From Akkermansia muciniphila (lineage in GTDB: Bacteria > Verrucomicrobiota > Verrucomicrobiia > Verrucomicrobiales > Akkermansiaceae): a stretch of 64,000 bases of DNA. Made by a program: the position numbers and the translations under genes. The DNA is taken from assembly GCA_945890645.1 (NCBI GenBank), contig CAMDCV010000010.1, positions 42,750-106,749 on the forward strand. The letters run 5' to 3'. Below, piece after piece: positions 7,989 to 17,583 of the stretch. Position 1 is the stretch's first letter. Each line of letters starts with the position of its first letter. A model generated the notes under the pieces. The model made no database searches. It was not told where the DNA came from and was given only the letters and a program-made list of their open reading frames with translations.

Positions 7989-8495
7989 ATGAAACAGACA
8001 TTAATCATGACAATTTTGGGAGCGGATCGCACGGGCTTGGTGCGTTCGATTGCAGGAATTGTCGCGGCGCATCAGGCCAACTGGCAGGAGAGCCGCATGG
8101 CACGGTTGGCTGGGCAATTTGCCGGGATTTTGCGGGTGGACTGTCCGGCGGAGCAAGTGGCAGCGCTTTCTCAAGCCTTGCAGCAGCTTGCGAGCGAAGG
8201 AATCCAAATTCAGATCATTCAAGAGAGTGTGGCGGAGGTCGAGGATCGTCGACTATGGCACATCGACGTGGTGGGCAATGATCGTCCTGGGATCGTTCAT
8301 CAACTCACACAAGCCATCGCTCAGTGTGGCGGCAACGTCGAAGAATTGGTGACGGGTTTGGAAAGTGCTGCCATGTCAGGACATCCCTTGTTCCGAGCTT
8401 CCGGCAAAGTGAGCTTGCGAAGTTCAAGTGACGAAGAGCCGTTGCGTGCGGCGATTGAAAAGCTGAGTGATGATCTTTCGGTGGAAATTCACTGA
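7989..8495 (+). CDS. ACT-domain protein, GcvR-like regulator
   Basis: The 168-residue protein has two ACT domains. The first is MTILGADRTGLVRSIAGIVAAHQANWQESRMARLAGQFAG, and the second is IDVVGNDRPGIVHQLTQAIAQCGGNVEELVTGLESA. The D-R-(T/P)-G-(L/I)-V loop in each is the ligand-binding signature. This is the architecture of the glycine cleavage transcriptional repressor GcvR, which binds a regulator rather than DNA. The ATG at 7989 starts just before the first ACT strand; an upstream ATG at 7959 adds nothing recognisable. It is followed 47 bp later by the nucleoside monophosphate kinase gene. Confidence 0.8.
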   Translation: MKQTLIMTILGADRTGLVRSIAGIVAAHQANWQESRMARLAGQFAGILRVDCPAEQVAALSQALQQLASEGIQIQIIQESVAEVEDRRLWHIDVVGNDRPGIVHQLTQAIAQCGGNVEELVTGLESAAMSGHPLFRASGKVSLRSSSDEEPLRAAIEKLSDDLSVEIH

Positions 8496-8542
8496 TTCAC
8501 TCCTTGTCAATTGTGACAATTCGATCTACTTCTGCCGTAGAC

Positions 8543-9175
8543 ATGTCAAAAATATTCGAAACCAAACGTCCCGCGATCATTCTATTGGGAGCGCCCGGGG
8601 CGGGCAAGGGCACGCAAGGCAAAATCCTCGGTACAATCCCCCGTTTTTTCCATTGTGAATGTGGCAATGTGTTTCGCTCTTTGGATACCCGTACCTCCTT
8701 GGGCCAGAAATTTGTCGAGTATTCCAGTCGTGGGGAATTGGTGCCAGATGAACTGACGGTCGAGCTATGGAAAACCCAGGTGGTGAACTGGAGTGATATG
8801 CATGTTTACAAGCCGGACATCGATTACTTGGTACTTGATGGCATTCCTCGCAATGTTGCACAGGCACGCTTCATGGCGGATTTCATTCAAGTCGAGCAGG
8901 TCTTTCATTTGTCTTGTCCGAATCGTGCGGAGTTGGCACGGCGCATGCGCAAACGGGCGCTGAAAGACAATCGCATGGATGACGCCAATGAGATCGTGAT
9001 TCAGCGACGCATTGCAACGTATGAAGAAGAGACAAAGCCCATCTTGGATTATTTCCCCAATGAAATTATCTGTGAAATTGATGCGACGAAACCGCCGGTG
9101 CAGGTGATCAATCAAATCACTTCCGTCATTCTACAACTTCCCAGCTACAAGGAGTCAGAAGGAAAAATCATCTAA
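8543..9175 (+). CDS. Nucleoside monophosphate kinase, adenylate kinase family
   Basis: This 210-residue P-loop kinase has Walker A GAPGAGKGTQ near the N-terminus, CGNVFRSL in the NMP-binding region, LDGIPRNVAQA (family motif DGFPR with Ile for Phe) and the LID-region arginines RMRKRALKDNRMDDANEIVIQRR. Adenylate kinase interconverts ATP plus AMP with two ADP in the cytosol. The LID is short with no zinc cysteines. Because of sequence drift from canonical Adk, AMP specificity is probable but not certain. The ATG at 8543 is chosen because the fold begins there. The gene is 2 bp before fmt and probably co-transcribed with it. Confidence 0.8.
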   Translation: MSKIFETKRPAIILLGAPGAGKGTQGKILGTIPRFFHCECGNVFRSLDTRTSLGQKFVEYSSRGELVPDELTVELWKTQVVNWSDMHVYKPDIDYLVLDGIPRNVAQARFMADFIQVEQVFHLSCPNRAELARRMRKRALKDNRMDDANEIVIQRRIATYEEETKPILDYFPNEIICEIDATKPPVQVINQITSVILQLPSYKESEGKII

Positions 9176-9177
9176 TT

Positions 9178-10101
9178 ATGAGAGTCGTCTTTGTCGCCAC
9201 GGGAGACATCGCCTTGCCCGCTTGGGAGTGGCTCGTGAATTCCGGGGCGGAAGTGCTGGCACTCATTACGCAACCGGACAAACCCGCGGGAAGGCGCATG
9301 GAAATGACGCCACCTGCGATCAAGCTGCGCGCCTTAGCGGCGGGGATTCCCGTGATGCAACCCGAGAGTTTGCGAAAAAAATCGGCCATCGATGCGGTTG
9401 CCGCGCTGAAGCCTGATCTGATTGTGGTCATGGCCTATGGGCAAATCCTTACCGAGCGATTTCTCGCGATACCACCCTTAGGCTGCATTAACTTGCATGC
9501 GTCATTGTTGCCCAAGTATCGCGGTGCTTCGTGCATCCAAGCGGCGATCGATCAGGGCGATGAGCATAGCGGCATCACTGTGATGCACATGGTGCGACAG
9601 CTGGATGCGGGTGATGTGATTTTACAAAAAACAGTGCCAATTCGTGCAGAAGAGACTGGTGCTACGCTGCATGATATTCTTGCAGAGCTAGCGCCGCTCG
9701 CACTGGCTGAGGCAGTTGTGGTGCTTAGTTCCGACAGTCCGCCGCGCTTGTCACAAGATCCGCAGCGCGTGAGTTACGTCGGAAAATTATTGCGCGAAGA
9801 TGGTCGCTTGGATTGGCAACAATCCGCGATTTGTTTAGAGCGCAGAATTCGTGCGTATGACCCATGGCCAGGTACTTTTTCGCTACTCGCAAATGGTTCA
9901 CGAGTGAAGATTTTCCCTCCTACTAGGGTGATAGTAGATACCCCTCTAGAAGCGGGGCTAGGTCGCATCGACGGCTGCGATTTCCTCATTGGCTGCGGGG
10001 TAGGGGCTCTTGCCATTTCACAAATTCAAGCGGAGGGAGGCAAACGCATCAATGCGCTGGATTTCGCTCGTGGGCAACGGGGTGAGATTCGTTTTCTTTG
10101 A
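9178..10101 (+). CDS. fmt: Methionyl-tRNA formyltransferase
   Basis: The 307-residue protein transfers a formyl group from 10-formyltetrahydrofolate to initiator Met-tRNA. The N-terminal domain has RVVFVATGDIALPAWEWL, the folate-site segment LGCINLHASLLPKYRGASCIQAAI and the catalytic Asn-His-Asp set (N and H in NLHAS, D in QLDAGDVI). The C-terminal OB-like domain includes the RIRAYDPWPGTF motif typical of Fmt. The full family length is present. A GAAGGA sequence ~15 bp upstream is a plausible ribosome site. It directly follows the kinase gene. Confidence 0.93.
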   Translation: MRVVFVATGDIALPAWEWLVNSGAEVLALITQPDKPAGRRMEMTPPAIKLRALAAGIPVMQPESLRKKSAIDAVAALKPDLIVVMAYGQILTERFLAIPPLGCINLHASLLPKYRGASCIQAAIDQGDEHSGITVMHMVRQLDAGDVILQKTVPIRAEETGATLHDILAELAPLALAEAVVVLSSDSPPRLSQDPQRVSYVGKLLREDGRLDWQQSAICLERRIRAYDPWPGTFSLLANGSRVKIFPPTRVIVDTPLEAGLGRIDGCDFLIGCGVGALAISQIQAEGGKRINALDFARGQRGEIRFL

Positions 10102-10126
10102 GAGCGCCCGTTGCAAGCGCGCGCGC

Positions 10127-10783
10127 TCACAAGTGCAAAATTGACGGTGGGACAAAATGCTCCACTGCGCAGTGAGGAATCATCAGTGCAAGGCGTTTGT
10201 CCACGGACTTGCCGGGTGCCTCCGGTAGAGATCGGGACTTTGCATGAGGAAGATCGAGGCTCAGGTGTGCGCCTTGGGTTTGCAGCGCAGCCATGGCTAG
10301 TTCATGCTCGCGGTCAAAGTAGGATGTGAAAATCAGCGCTCCTGCCGGATTCAAACGCGCTAAGGCATGGCGAAAAATCTGATCCCACACCGCGGGGGCA
10401 TCCCAATAATTTTGATGGCGGATGAAAATAAAATCAAACGAGGTTTTCGCGGGCCAATGATGCGCTAGCGAGGCATCTGCAACACGGAATTCGATCGCAT
10501 CGAGTGCGTGCATGCTCGGCCGCCATCTTCGGGTCGCTTCGTCTATCTCTGCGGTGCGCAAATCGAGGCCGAGGTATTGCCCTCCTCCTGTGCCGGAGCG
10601 GAGCACTTCGAGCAGCACACCGGTCTCGTCGGCGCGCCCGCAGGCCAAATTGAGGATGCTGGGTGCGGCCGGAGGAGCTACTTTCAAAAGTCGCAGAGCG
10701 TCGCGCAGCAGATCCCTTAGCCTTACGACATCCCCGGCGATTCCGGGAAAGCTGAAGTCGATAGCTGGTAGCACGTGGCGCAT
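10127..10783 (-). CDS. SAM-dependent methyltransferase, class I
   Basis: The 218-residue protein has a Rossmann methyltransferase core. Motif I is SILNLACGRADETGVL, the acidic motif II is YLGLDLRTAEIDEA, a DFIFIRHQNYWD segment corresponds to post-I/motif IV, and ALARLNPAGALIFTSYFDREHE resembles motif VI with the usual L-x-P-G-G turn as NPAGA. The substrate is unknown. It is convergent with fmt and divergent from dnaN, with no operon partner. Its C-terminus (LALMIPHCAVEHFVPPSILHL) carries no recognised motif. Confidence 0.75.
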   Translation of the reverse strand: MRHVLPAIDFSFPGIAGDVVRLRDLLRDALRLLKVAPPAAPSILNLACGRADETGVLLEVLRSGTGGGQYLGLDLRTAEIDEATRRWRPSMHALDAIEFRVADASLAHHWPAKTSFDFIFIRHQNYWDAPAVWDQIFRHALARLNPAGALIFTSYFDREHELAMAALQTQGAHLSLDLPHAKSRSLPEAPGKSVDKRLALMIPHCAVEHFVPPSILHL

Positions 10784-10926
10784 GCCCGAAAATAAAAAGT
10801 TTCCCGTTAGGGGAAAGAAAAATGGCGCAAGTTGTTAAGAAATTGTGAATTTCTCAATTGCGTGCTTGTCAATTCTCAGGGAAGTGAGAAAACTCACTCC
10901 GTCCAAAACATCCGCTCTACCGAACC

Positions 10927-12024
<1,098 letters not shown>

Positions 12025-12031
12025 TTTTTGC

Positions 12032-14185
12032 TTACTTTAAGAGCCTGATCAAAAAGTTCGACTCAAACAGTTCGGCACGGCTCCACCCATCGCTACCGTT
12101 ACTTCGATCTGAGTAAGAAACGTAGCCATGGTTAGCATTCTCCGCTGGCGGAGATTTCGCTGTTTCTTTTGGAAAGGGGAGCAGTTTCAGGGGCGAAGGT
12201 GGGATTGTTTCCGCATCTCGCCATGCCTGTGCGAGATCGGTGCGCTTGGCATAGGCTTCGTCAAGTTTGCTGTAGGGCGCAGCGACTGTGAGTGCACGCA
12301 ATGCATCACGGTATTCCCTGTATTTTTCTGGTGAATTCGCCACCGAGTTAAACCACCCTTTTGCCGCATTGTAATAGGTGGGATCGATTTCCACCGCTCT
12401 ACGATAGGCCTGAGCTGCTTCGGCAGGTCGGCTTGCGGAGTTAAGCACTAAGCCGAGCAGGTATGGAGCGCGCGGATTTTCGGGATGACGCGTGCTGAAT
12501 TCGGTGAGAACGCGCATTGCGATGGGCACGATTCTTGTGTCAGAAAATAGTCCCTCACAACCAAAGCAGTGACTTTCTCTCGGACCGAAACTGACCGGCA
12601 TTAACTCAAAAGCTTTTTCAAAATGAGGCACCGCTTCTTCAAAACGACCCTCTTGTGCCAAGGTCAATGCCAACCGTGATTGGAGACAGTAGGCATCATT
12701 AAAGCGTCCGAGTGCCGCTTGATACCGCTTCACCGCTTCTTGGATCATTCCTGCATAACGGAATTCATCCGCCTTTTCGCCCTCGCGGATTGCCAATACG
12801 ACCTCTTGAAAAAATTTCGCTTTTTCTGTGTCGCCCAGCGCCGTCAGCACTCGCGCAAGAACTTCATACGCGAGCATACGCGACCCTGCACTCTGGTCGC
12901 CATCCGCGGGATCAAGAGCGATGGCCTGGTCGATCAATGCTTTTGCCTTCGTCGCGTCGCCCGCATCAAGAGCCATTTGCGCCTGCCATATCAGAGGACG
13001 CTCTTCATGAGGATCGAAGGTATGGAGGCGTTGTAAAAATTCTGCATAAACCGAGGCATCGAGCGCGCGGAGTTGACGATGCAAATCATCATTGCGTGGA
13101 TTTTTAGCGAGTAAATGCTGCGCAACCGTGATGGCATCGTCGCGCCTTCCCAATGAAACGAGTGCCTCAATATGGATGGCGTCCAATTTGATGTCGTGGA
13201 AGGATGACTGTAAAAAATAGGGTGTCTGCAGTAGTTGTTTGCCCTGCGTTTTCTGCGCATAAGCTTCGATATAGGCTTCGGCACCATCCAAGTGATAGCT
13301 CACGGCAAGATCACGCTCCTCTTGACCCCACGAGTAACCATTTTGTTTTGTTGAATTCCGCTTGGTTATGTCGCGGATTTCCTGCCAGCGTCCTTGTCTT
13401 GCGAGTTCATTCATCCAGTAAGACGTATCTGGGGATGTAGGGTAACGCTCCGCTAAAACTTTGAGCGCGGTGAGTGCTCGTTGTTCTAGATCCGTGTCAT
13501 CGAGGGCACGAGCTACCTTCAAAATTCGGTCCGCAGCACTGGCATCGCCCGCATCAACTTTTTTCCAGAGCAGTTCCAACGCCGTCTCCATCTCTCCTTT
13601 TGCCAATTGCTCTTCCCAGTCCTCGCGTGCTTCACGAGAAGTGGATGTGCGAGCTTCGTTGGCAGCATTCGGATCCCATCCATTTGCCTTCAGCCAACGT
13701 AAGCCCTCTTCCGGGTCTTTTTGCAACGAGAGAAATTCATTCATACCCGATTCATTACCAAAATTCTGCCAATCAGAATTCTTCATCATTTCACGCGATA
13801 AGTCTTGAATGGCATCTTGATCTTCGCTCAGTACTGCGTGGAAAAAACGAAGCTTGCGATTCATTTTTGCTATGCTTCGGGGCGATCCCTGTTGGTCTTC
13901 TTGATCTTCGCGCTCGATCTGCTCTTTCACTCTCGCCAAAAGTGCGGACCATTCCGATTCGGGCGGTAATTCGGCAAACAAAAAATGGAGGATAGATCCA
14001 TACTCAGGTCCCTTTTTCTCCCAACGCGTAAGCCATTCGTCAGCCGTCTTGCATGGCTCCATCGCCTCGCGCATCTGCCACGCAGGGAAAGGGCGGTGAT
14101 TTTCCCTGCGATCACTACGATTCATTTTCCAAACAAAAAGAAGCACCACCGCAATCCCCAGAAATGCCAAATATCGATTTTTCAT
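12032..14185 (-). CDS. Membrane-anchored TPR-repeat protein
   Basis: The 717-residue protein has one N-terminal membrane segment (about 7-20, LAFLGIAVVLLFVW), then a hydrophilic domain made largely of tetratricopeptide-like helical repeats, clearest at about 390-620 (for example ALALDPADGDQ, RLALTLAQEGRFEEAVPHFEKAFELMP, AYRRAVEIDPTYYNAAKGW). TPR arrays mediate protein-protein contacts. The C-terminal ~60 residues are Pro/Ser-rich. No catalytic domain is evident. It is convergent with dnaN, 7 bp apart. The specific partner is unknown. Confidence 0.75.
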   Translation of the reverse strand: MKNRYLAFLGIAVVLLFVWKMNRSDRRENHRPFPAWQMREAMEPCKTADEWLTRWEKKGPEYGSILHFLFAELPPESEWSALLARVKEQIEREDQEDQQGSPRSIAKMNRKLRFFHAVLSEDQDAIQDLSREMMKNSDWQNFGNESGMNEFLSLQKDPEEGLRWLKANGWDPNAANEARTSTSREAREDWEEQLAKGEMETALELLWKKVDAGDASAADRILKVARALDDTDLEQRALTALKVLAERYPTSPDTSYWMNELARQGRWQEIRDITKRNSTKQNGYSWGQEERDLAVSYHLDGAEAYIEAYAQKTQGKQLLQTPYFLQSSFHDIKLDAIHIEALVSLGRRDDAITVAQHLLAKNPRNDDLHRQLRALDASVYAEFLQRLHTFDPHEERPLIWQAQMALDAGDATKAKALIDQAIALDPADGDQSAGSRMLAYEVLARVLTALGDTEKAKFFQEVVLAIREGEKADEFRYAGMIQEAVKRYQAALGRFNDAYCLQSRLALTLAQEGRFEEAVPHFEKAFELMPVSFGPRESHCFGCEGLFSDTRIVPIAMRVLTEFSTRHPENPRAPYLLGLVLNSASRPAEAAQAYRRAVEIDPTYYNAAKGWFNSVANSPEKYREYRDALRALTVAAPYSKLDEAYAKRTDLAQAWRDAETIPPSPLKLLPFPKETAKSPPAENANHGYVSYSDRSNGSDGWSRAELFESNFLIRLLK

Positions 14186-14374
14186 GCGATTACGTTAGAA
14201 TAACCCCTGCGTGTGTCCATCAAGAAAATCAATGCTTTCCGATGAAATCGTCACACATCCATGATGATTTGAAGTAGCCCACTACCAAGGCATGGGAAAA
14301 ATGACGGGCCGCTTTCCTGAGATTAGCCGAAAATAATCATTGCGTCGCATGGCAACGCGGTGTTTGCTTTCGCC

Positions 14375-14471
14375 GCTGTCAGGGGCTGTGGAGGTTCGGC
14401 AGGCGAAACCCGCCAGGTCTTAATCGAAGCAACGGTAGTTTGTCCGGGTTTGCCACGGATTCCCTGACAGC
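14375..14471 (+). ncRNA. ffs: Bacterial signal recognition particle RNA (4.5S-type)
   Basis: A ~97-nt stretch folds as an SRP RNA hairpin. The outer arms GCTGTCAGGG (14375-14384) and CCCTGACAGC (14462-14471) pair perfectly over 10 bp. An inner helix AAACCCG/CGGGTTT leads to the domain IV core, where the symmetric loop strands CAGG and AGCA, the Ffh-binding elements, are both present. The apical loop between TC and GA is TTAATC rather than the usual GGAA tetraloop. It sits alone in the gap between the TPR gene and folA. The exact ends are estimated from pairing. A further imperfect hairpin at 14342-14359 may be upstream sequence or part of a longer precursor. Confidence 0.82.
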
Positions 14472-14478
14472 ACTAATT

Positions 14479-14949
14479 TCAGCGTGAATGACGCACGACG
14501 GTAAAAGCCGCGTGTTCGAGCACTACCTCCGTCTGAGGAAACTCCGATTCGAAAGCAGGAAAATAGGTGTCGCCCAGATAATCTTCTTTGACATGCGTGA
14601 CCAACAACGCGTCCGTTTGCGGCAGAAACGCTTGATAAATTTCCGCGCCGCCAATGATGTAAACGGTGCCGGGCATTTCGAGGGCTGCAGATAATTCCTG
14701 CGGTTCGTGAATGACCGTCACCCCTTCATGGCTCCATGTGCGATCGCGTGTGAGAACGATATTCTGCCGCTTGGGCAATGGGCGACCAATCGAGTCAAAG
14801 GTTTTGCGGCCCATGACAATCGCATGACCGCTTGTGGTCTTTTTGAAAAATGCCAGATCATCCGGCAAATGCCACGGGAGTGTGCCGCCTCTGCCGATCA
14901 GGCGTTTCTCGGTCATGGCGACGATGCCGATGAGGGTATGCTCGTTCAT
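14479..14949 (-). CDS. folA: Dihydrofolate reductase
   Basis: The 156-residue enzyme reduces dihydrofolate to tetrahydrofolate with NADPH. Diagnostic pieces are LIGIVAMTEKRLIGRGGTLPWHLPDDLAFFKKTT (with the catalytic acidic residue in LPDDL), VMGRKTFDSIGRPLPKRQNIVLTR and YIIGGAEIYQAFLP. The ATG at 14949 is preferred over the one at 15000, because the longer form adds 17 residues that overlap the coding end of thyA and precede the first beta strand. It follows thyA by only 4 bp, a classical pairing because thymidylate synthase generates the dihydrofolate that this enzyme recycles. Confidence 0.93.
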   Translation of the reverse strand: MNEHTLIGIVAMTEKRLIGRGGTLPWHLPDDLAFFKKTTSGHAIVMGRKTFDSIGRPLPKRQNIVLTRDRTWSHEGVTVIHEPQELSAALEMPGTVYIIGGAEIYQAFLPQTDALLVTHVKEDYLGDTYFPAFESEFPQTEVVLEHAAFTVVRHSR

Positions 14950-14953
14950 GACC

Positions 14954-15766
14954 TTAGACGGAAATGGGTGCCTTGATGGCGGGATGCGGTTGGTAGTCAT
15001 CGAGACGGAAATGCTCGAAGCGGAAATCGTGGATATTGGTCACCGTGGGATCGATCCACATCTGCGGCAACGCACGCGGCTCGCGGCTCAGTTGCAGTTT
15101 GGTTTGTTCGAGGTGGTTTTGATAGAGATGAAGATCGCCGAAGGTGTGGACGAAGTCGCGCGCTTCATAGCCGCACACTTGTGCAACCATCATCGTTAGC
15201 AAGGCATACGAGGCAATGTTGAAAGGCACACCGAGAAAAAGATCCGCACTGCGTTGGTAGAGCTGGCACGAGAGGCCGCGTTTTCCTTCCGCATTCGGCT
15301 CGTGCACAAAAAATTGGAATAAGCAGTGGCAGGGAGGAAGTGCCATTTGATCGACATCGGCGACGTTCCAGGCCGAGACGATGTGACGTCGTGAGGCTGG
15401 CTTGTTTTTTAGGTTGTCGATGAGTTGTTCGATCTGATCCACCACGCGTCCATCGGGGCATCGCCACGAACGCCACTGCCTACCATACACAGGACCGAGT
15501 TCACCCTTTTCATCGGCCCATTCATCCCAAATACTGACGCCATTTTCTTGAAGATAAGCGATGTTAGTGCTGCCTTGGAGAAACCACAGCAACTCATGGA
15601 TGATCGAGCGGAGGTGAAGTTTTTTCGTCGTCAGACAGGGAAATCCTTTGCGCAAATCATAGCGGACTTGGCGACCAAACACTGCAATTGTGCCGGTGCC
15701 AGTGCGGTCAGGGCGCGACTCGCCGTTTTCGAGAACATCGCGCAACAAATCCAAGTAGGTCTGCAT
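14954..15766 (-). CDS. thyA: Thymidylate synthase
   Basis: The 270-residue enzyme methylates dUMP to dTMP using methylenetetrahydrofolate. Motifs include [21 protein letters not shown], the catalytic cysteine in [14 protein letters not shown], the dUMP-binding [19 protein letters not shown] and [10 protein letters not shown]. The ATG at 15766 (MQTYLDLL) is chosen as the family start; the open frame extends upstream another 38 codons without homology. It forms an operon with folA directly downstream. ruvX and manC lie upstream on the same strand. Confidence 0.94.
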   Translation of the reverse strand: MQTYLDLLRDVLENGESRPDRTGTGTIAVFGRQVRYDLRKGFPCLTTKKLHLRSIIHELLWFLQGSTNIAYLQENGVSIWDEWADEKGELGPVYGRQWRSWRCPDGRVVDQIEQLIDNLKNKPASRRHIVSAWNVADVDQMALPPCHCLFQFFVHEPNAEGKRGLSCQLYQRSADLFLGVPFNIASYALLTMMVAQVCGYEARDFVHTFGDLHLYQNHLEQTKLQLSREPRALPQMWIDPTVTNIHDFRFEHFRLDDYQPHPAIKAPISV

Positions 15767-15840
15767 GGCAAAAAGTTTGCGATGAAACGCGCGGCGGTGC
15801 AAGACAAGATACGACACACCAAGGGTTCGCGCTATCGAAT

Positions 15841-16287
15841 CTAACTCTCGAAACTCTCTTCCGACTGCTGTTCCATCCACGTGCTGAGAATCTCTACTGC
15901 GGCGGCTTGATCGATGAGGGCCTTTTGACGTTTGGCGTTTTTCCCCGCCTCATGGAGCTTTGCCGCAGCGGTGACAGTAGTGTATGCTTCATCGATGAGA
16001 TGGATGGGGATCTGAGGATGTTGCTCTTGGAGTTGCTTGACGAAGCGTCGAACTTTTTGCGCCGACTCACCTTCGCGGCCGTCGAGGTGGCAGGGCAATC
16101 CGACGACTAAGGTTTTGATGCCGCGTTGTGAGATAAGAGCGGCGATGCGAGTGAAGGCATCATCTTTATGAAGGTGAATGGTTTCCACCGGATGTGCCAT
16201 GATGCCCACCGGATCCGATGCTGCAATGCCGATGCGGGCGTCGCCGTAATCGATGCCAAGCGCCGGATGTGGTGTGGCGTAATTCAC
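15841..16287 (-). CDS. ruvX: Putative pre-16S rRNA nuclease / Holliday junction resolvase RuvX
   Basis: This 148-residue RNase H-fold protein belongs to the YqgF/RuvX family. The N-terminal [25 protein letters not shown] carries the first catalytic Asp. Other motifs are [28 protein letters not shown] with the second acidic region, and the C-terminal [18 protein letters not shown] (usually DER..T). Family members process the 5' end of 16S rRNA or resolve junctions. The change of DER to DEA in the third motif is notable but also seen in divergent members. It lies 5 bp downstream of manC on the same strand. Confidence 0.88.
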   Translation of the reverse strand: MNYATPHPALGIDYGDARIGIAASDPVGIMAHPVETIHLHKDDAFTRIAALISQRGIKTLVVGLPCHLDGREGESAQKVRRFVKQLQEQHPQIPIHLIDEAYTTVTAAAKLHEAGKNAKRQKALIDQAAAVEILSTWMEQQSEESFES

Positions 16288-16292
16288 TTCTG

Positions 16293-17381
16293 TTAGAGAA
16301 GATTCTTGGGCAGGAGGGCAGAGAGATTTTTGATCGCATCGGCCTGGTGGCGATTGGCGATCAGCAGTGCGTCCTCCGTCTGCACGACGATCAAATCATC
16401 GACGCCTAACAACGCGATGTGAGAATCCTTGCGGGCGTTAAAGACGATATTATTTTCCGAATCGATTTCCGAGATGGTGACATTTGTGGAATTTTGATCG
16501 CCTTGGGTGGGCAGATATTTCGCGATAGAAATCCAAGAGCCGACGTCGTCCCAGTCGAAGGTGGCTTCGAGATTGAGAACGCGTTTGGCTTTTTCCATCA
16601 GCGCGTAGTCGATAGAAATGGGAGTGAGGTGAGGAAACTGTGTGGCCATGGTGGCGGCCACATCGCTCGAATTGCGGAGTTCCGAAACGAAATGCGCGAG
16701 TTGTGGCACTTGGCGAGTGAGTTCACCAATCACGGCAGGGATGGACCATACGAACATGCCTGCGTTCCAACTGAAGCTGCCTTGAGCGAGAAATTGTTCC
16801 GCGAGATCAGTGCTGGGTTTTTCACGGAAGCGCTTGACTTCGTAGGGGAGATTTTCGCAATCGAGGCCGACGATGCTGGCGCGTTCGCCGCGTTCGATGT
16901 AGCCGTACGAAGGACAGGGCCAAGTCGGTTTGATGCCGATTGTCACCAATCCATCGCATTTGCTCGCGATGGTGACGGCGTCACGCATGACGCACTGATA
17001 GGCCTCGGTATTGGTGATCAATTGATCGGACGGCAACACCATCATGATCGCCTCAGGATCGCGGGCGGCGATCAGGCCCACGCCAAGGGCAACGGCAGGA
17101 GCGGTGTCGCGCTTGGCGGGCTCGGCGATGATGTTGGCTAGAGGAAGTTGCGGGGCGACTTCGCGAACCGCGGCGACTTGTTTTTCATTGGTCAAGATCA
17201 GGATGTTTTCCAATGGCACGAGTCCCTCAAGGCGTGCAATCGTTTGCGCGAGGAGGGTGCCGGTATCGAAAAGATCGAGTAATTGTTTCGGCTTGTGATC
17301 GCGGCTGAGTGGCCAGAAGCGAGTGCCGGAGCCACCGGCGAGGATCAGAGCGTAAGTATGAGATGAATCGGACACGGGCAA
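16293..17381 (-). CDS. manC: Mannose-1-phosphate guanylyltransferase
   Basis: The 362-residue nucleotidyltransferase makes GDP-mannose from GTP and mannose 1-phosphate. The N-terminal LILAGGSGTRFWPLSRDHKPKQLLDLF is the pyrophosphorylase signature. LPSDQLITN, GYIERGE, FREKPSTDLAEQFLAQGSFSWNAGMFVW and the later FDWDDVGSWISI are family motifs. It lacks the C-terminal isomerase domain of bifunctional enzymes. The apparent start is TTG at 17381; a GTG two codons later is equally possible. The gene is 5 bp upstream of ruvX. The product feeds polysaccharide or glycoprotein synthesis. Confidence 0.9.
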   Translation of the reverse strand: MPVSDSSHTYALILAGGSGTRFWPLSRDHKPKQLLDLFDTGTLLAQTIARLEGLVPLENILILTNEKQVAAVREVAPQLPLANIIAEPAKRDTAPAVALGVGLIAARDPEAIMMVLPSDQLITNTEAYQCVMRDAVTIASKCDGLVTIGIKPTWPCPSYGYIERGERASIVGLDCENLPYEVKRFREKPSTDLAEQFLAQGSFSWNAGMFVWSIPAVIGELTRQVPQLAHFVSELRNSSDVAATMATQFPHLTPISIDYALMEKAKRVLNLEATFDWDDVGSWISIAKYLPTQGDQNSTNVTISEIDSENNIVFNARKDSHIALLGVDDLIVVQTEDALLIANRHQADAIKNLSALLPKNLL

Positions 17382-17583
17382 ATGCTAGAAAAAAGCCGCC
17401 ATAGAAGAAAGAGAAAATTCGTGGCAAAATGGTGATCATCGCCTGTACCGAACCACCGATAAGATAAACTCCACGATAGCCGCCGGGGTCGGTGGGGCAG
17501 TGCGGGTGATATTTGATCGCAACTTGACTTTCCGTGATAGGAAATCTAGGATCGATCATCCGCATTCCACATCCACAATACCC

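Noticed and set aside
8504..8519. TTGTCA-ATTG-TGACAA inverted repeat between the ACT-domain gene and the kinase gene as an operator
   Set aside because: The arms are only 6 bp and there is no second copy or regulator gene to support it; too weak to annotate.
10784..10926. Possible replication origin next to dnaN
   Set aside because: No DnaA-box cluster or AT-rich unwinding element was seen, and dnaA, recF and gyrB are absent.
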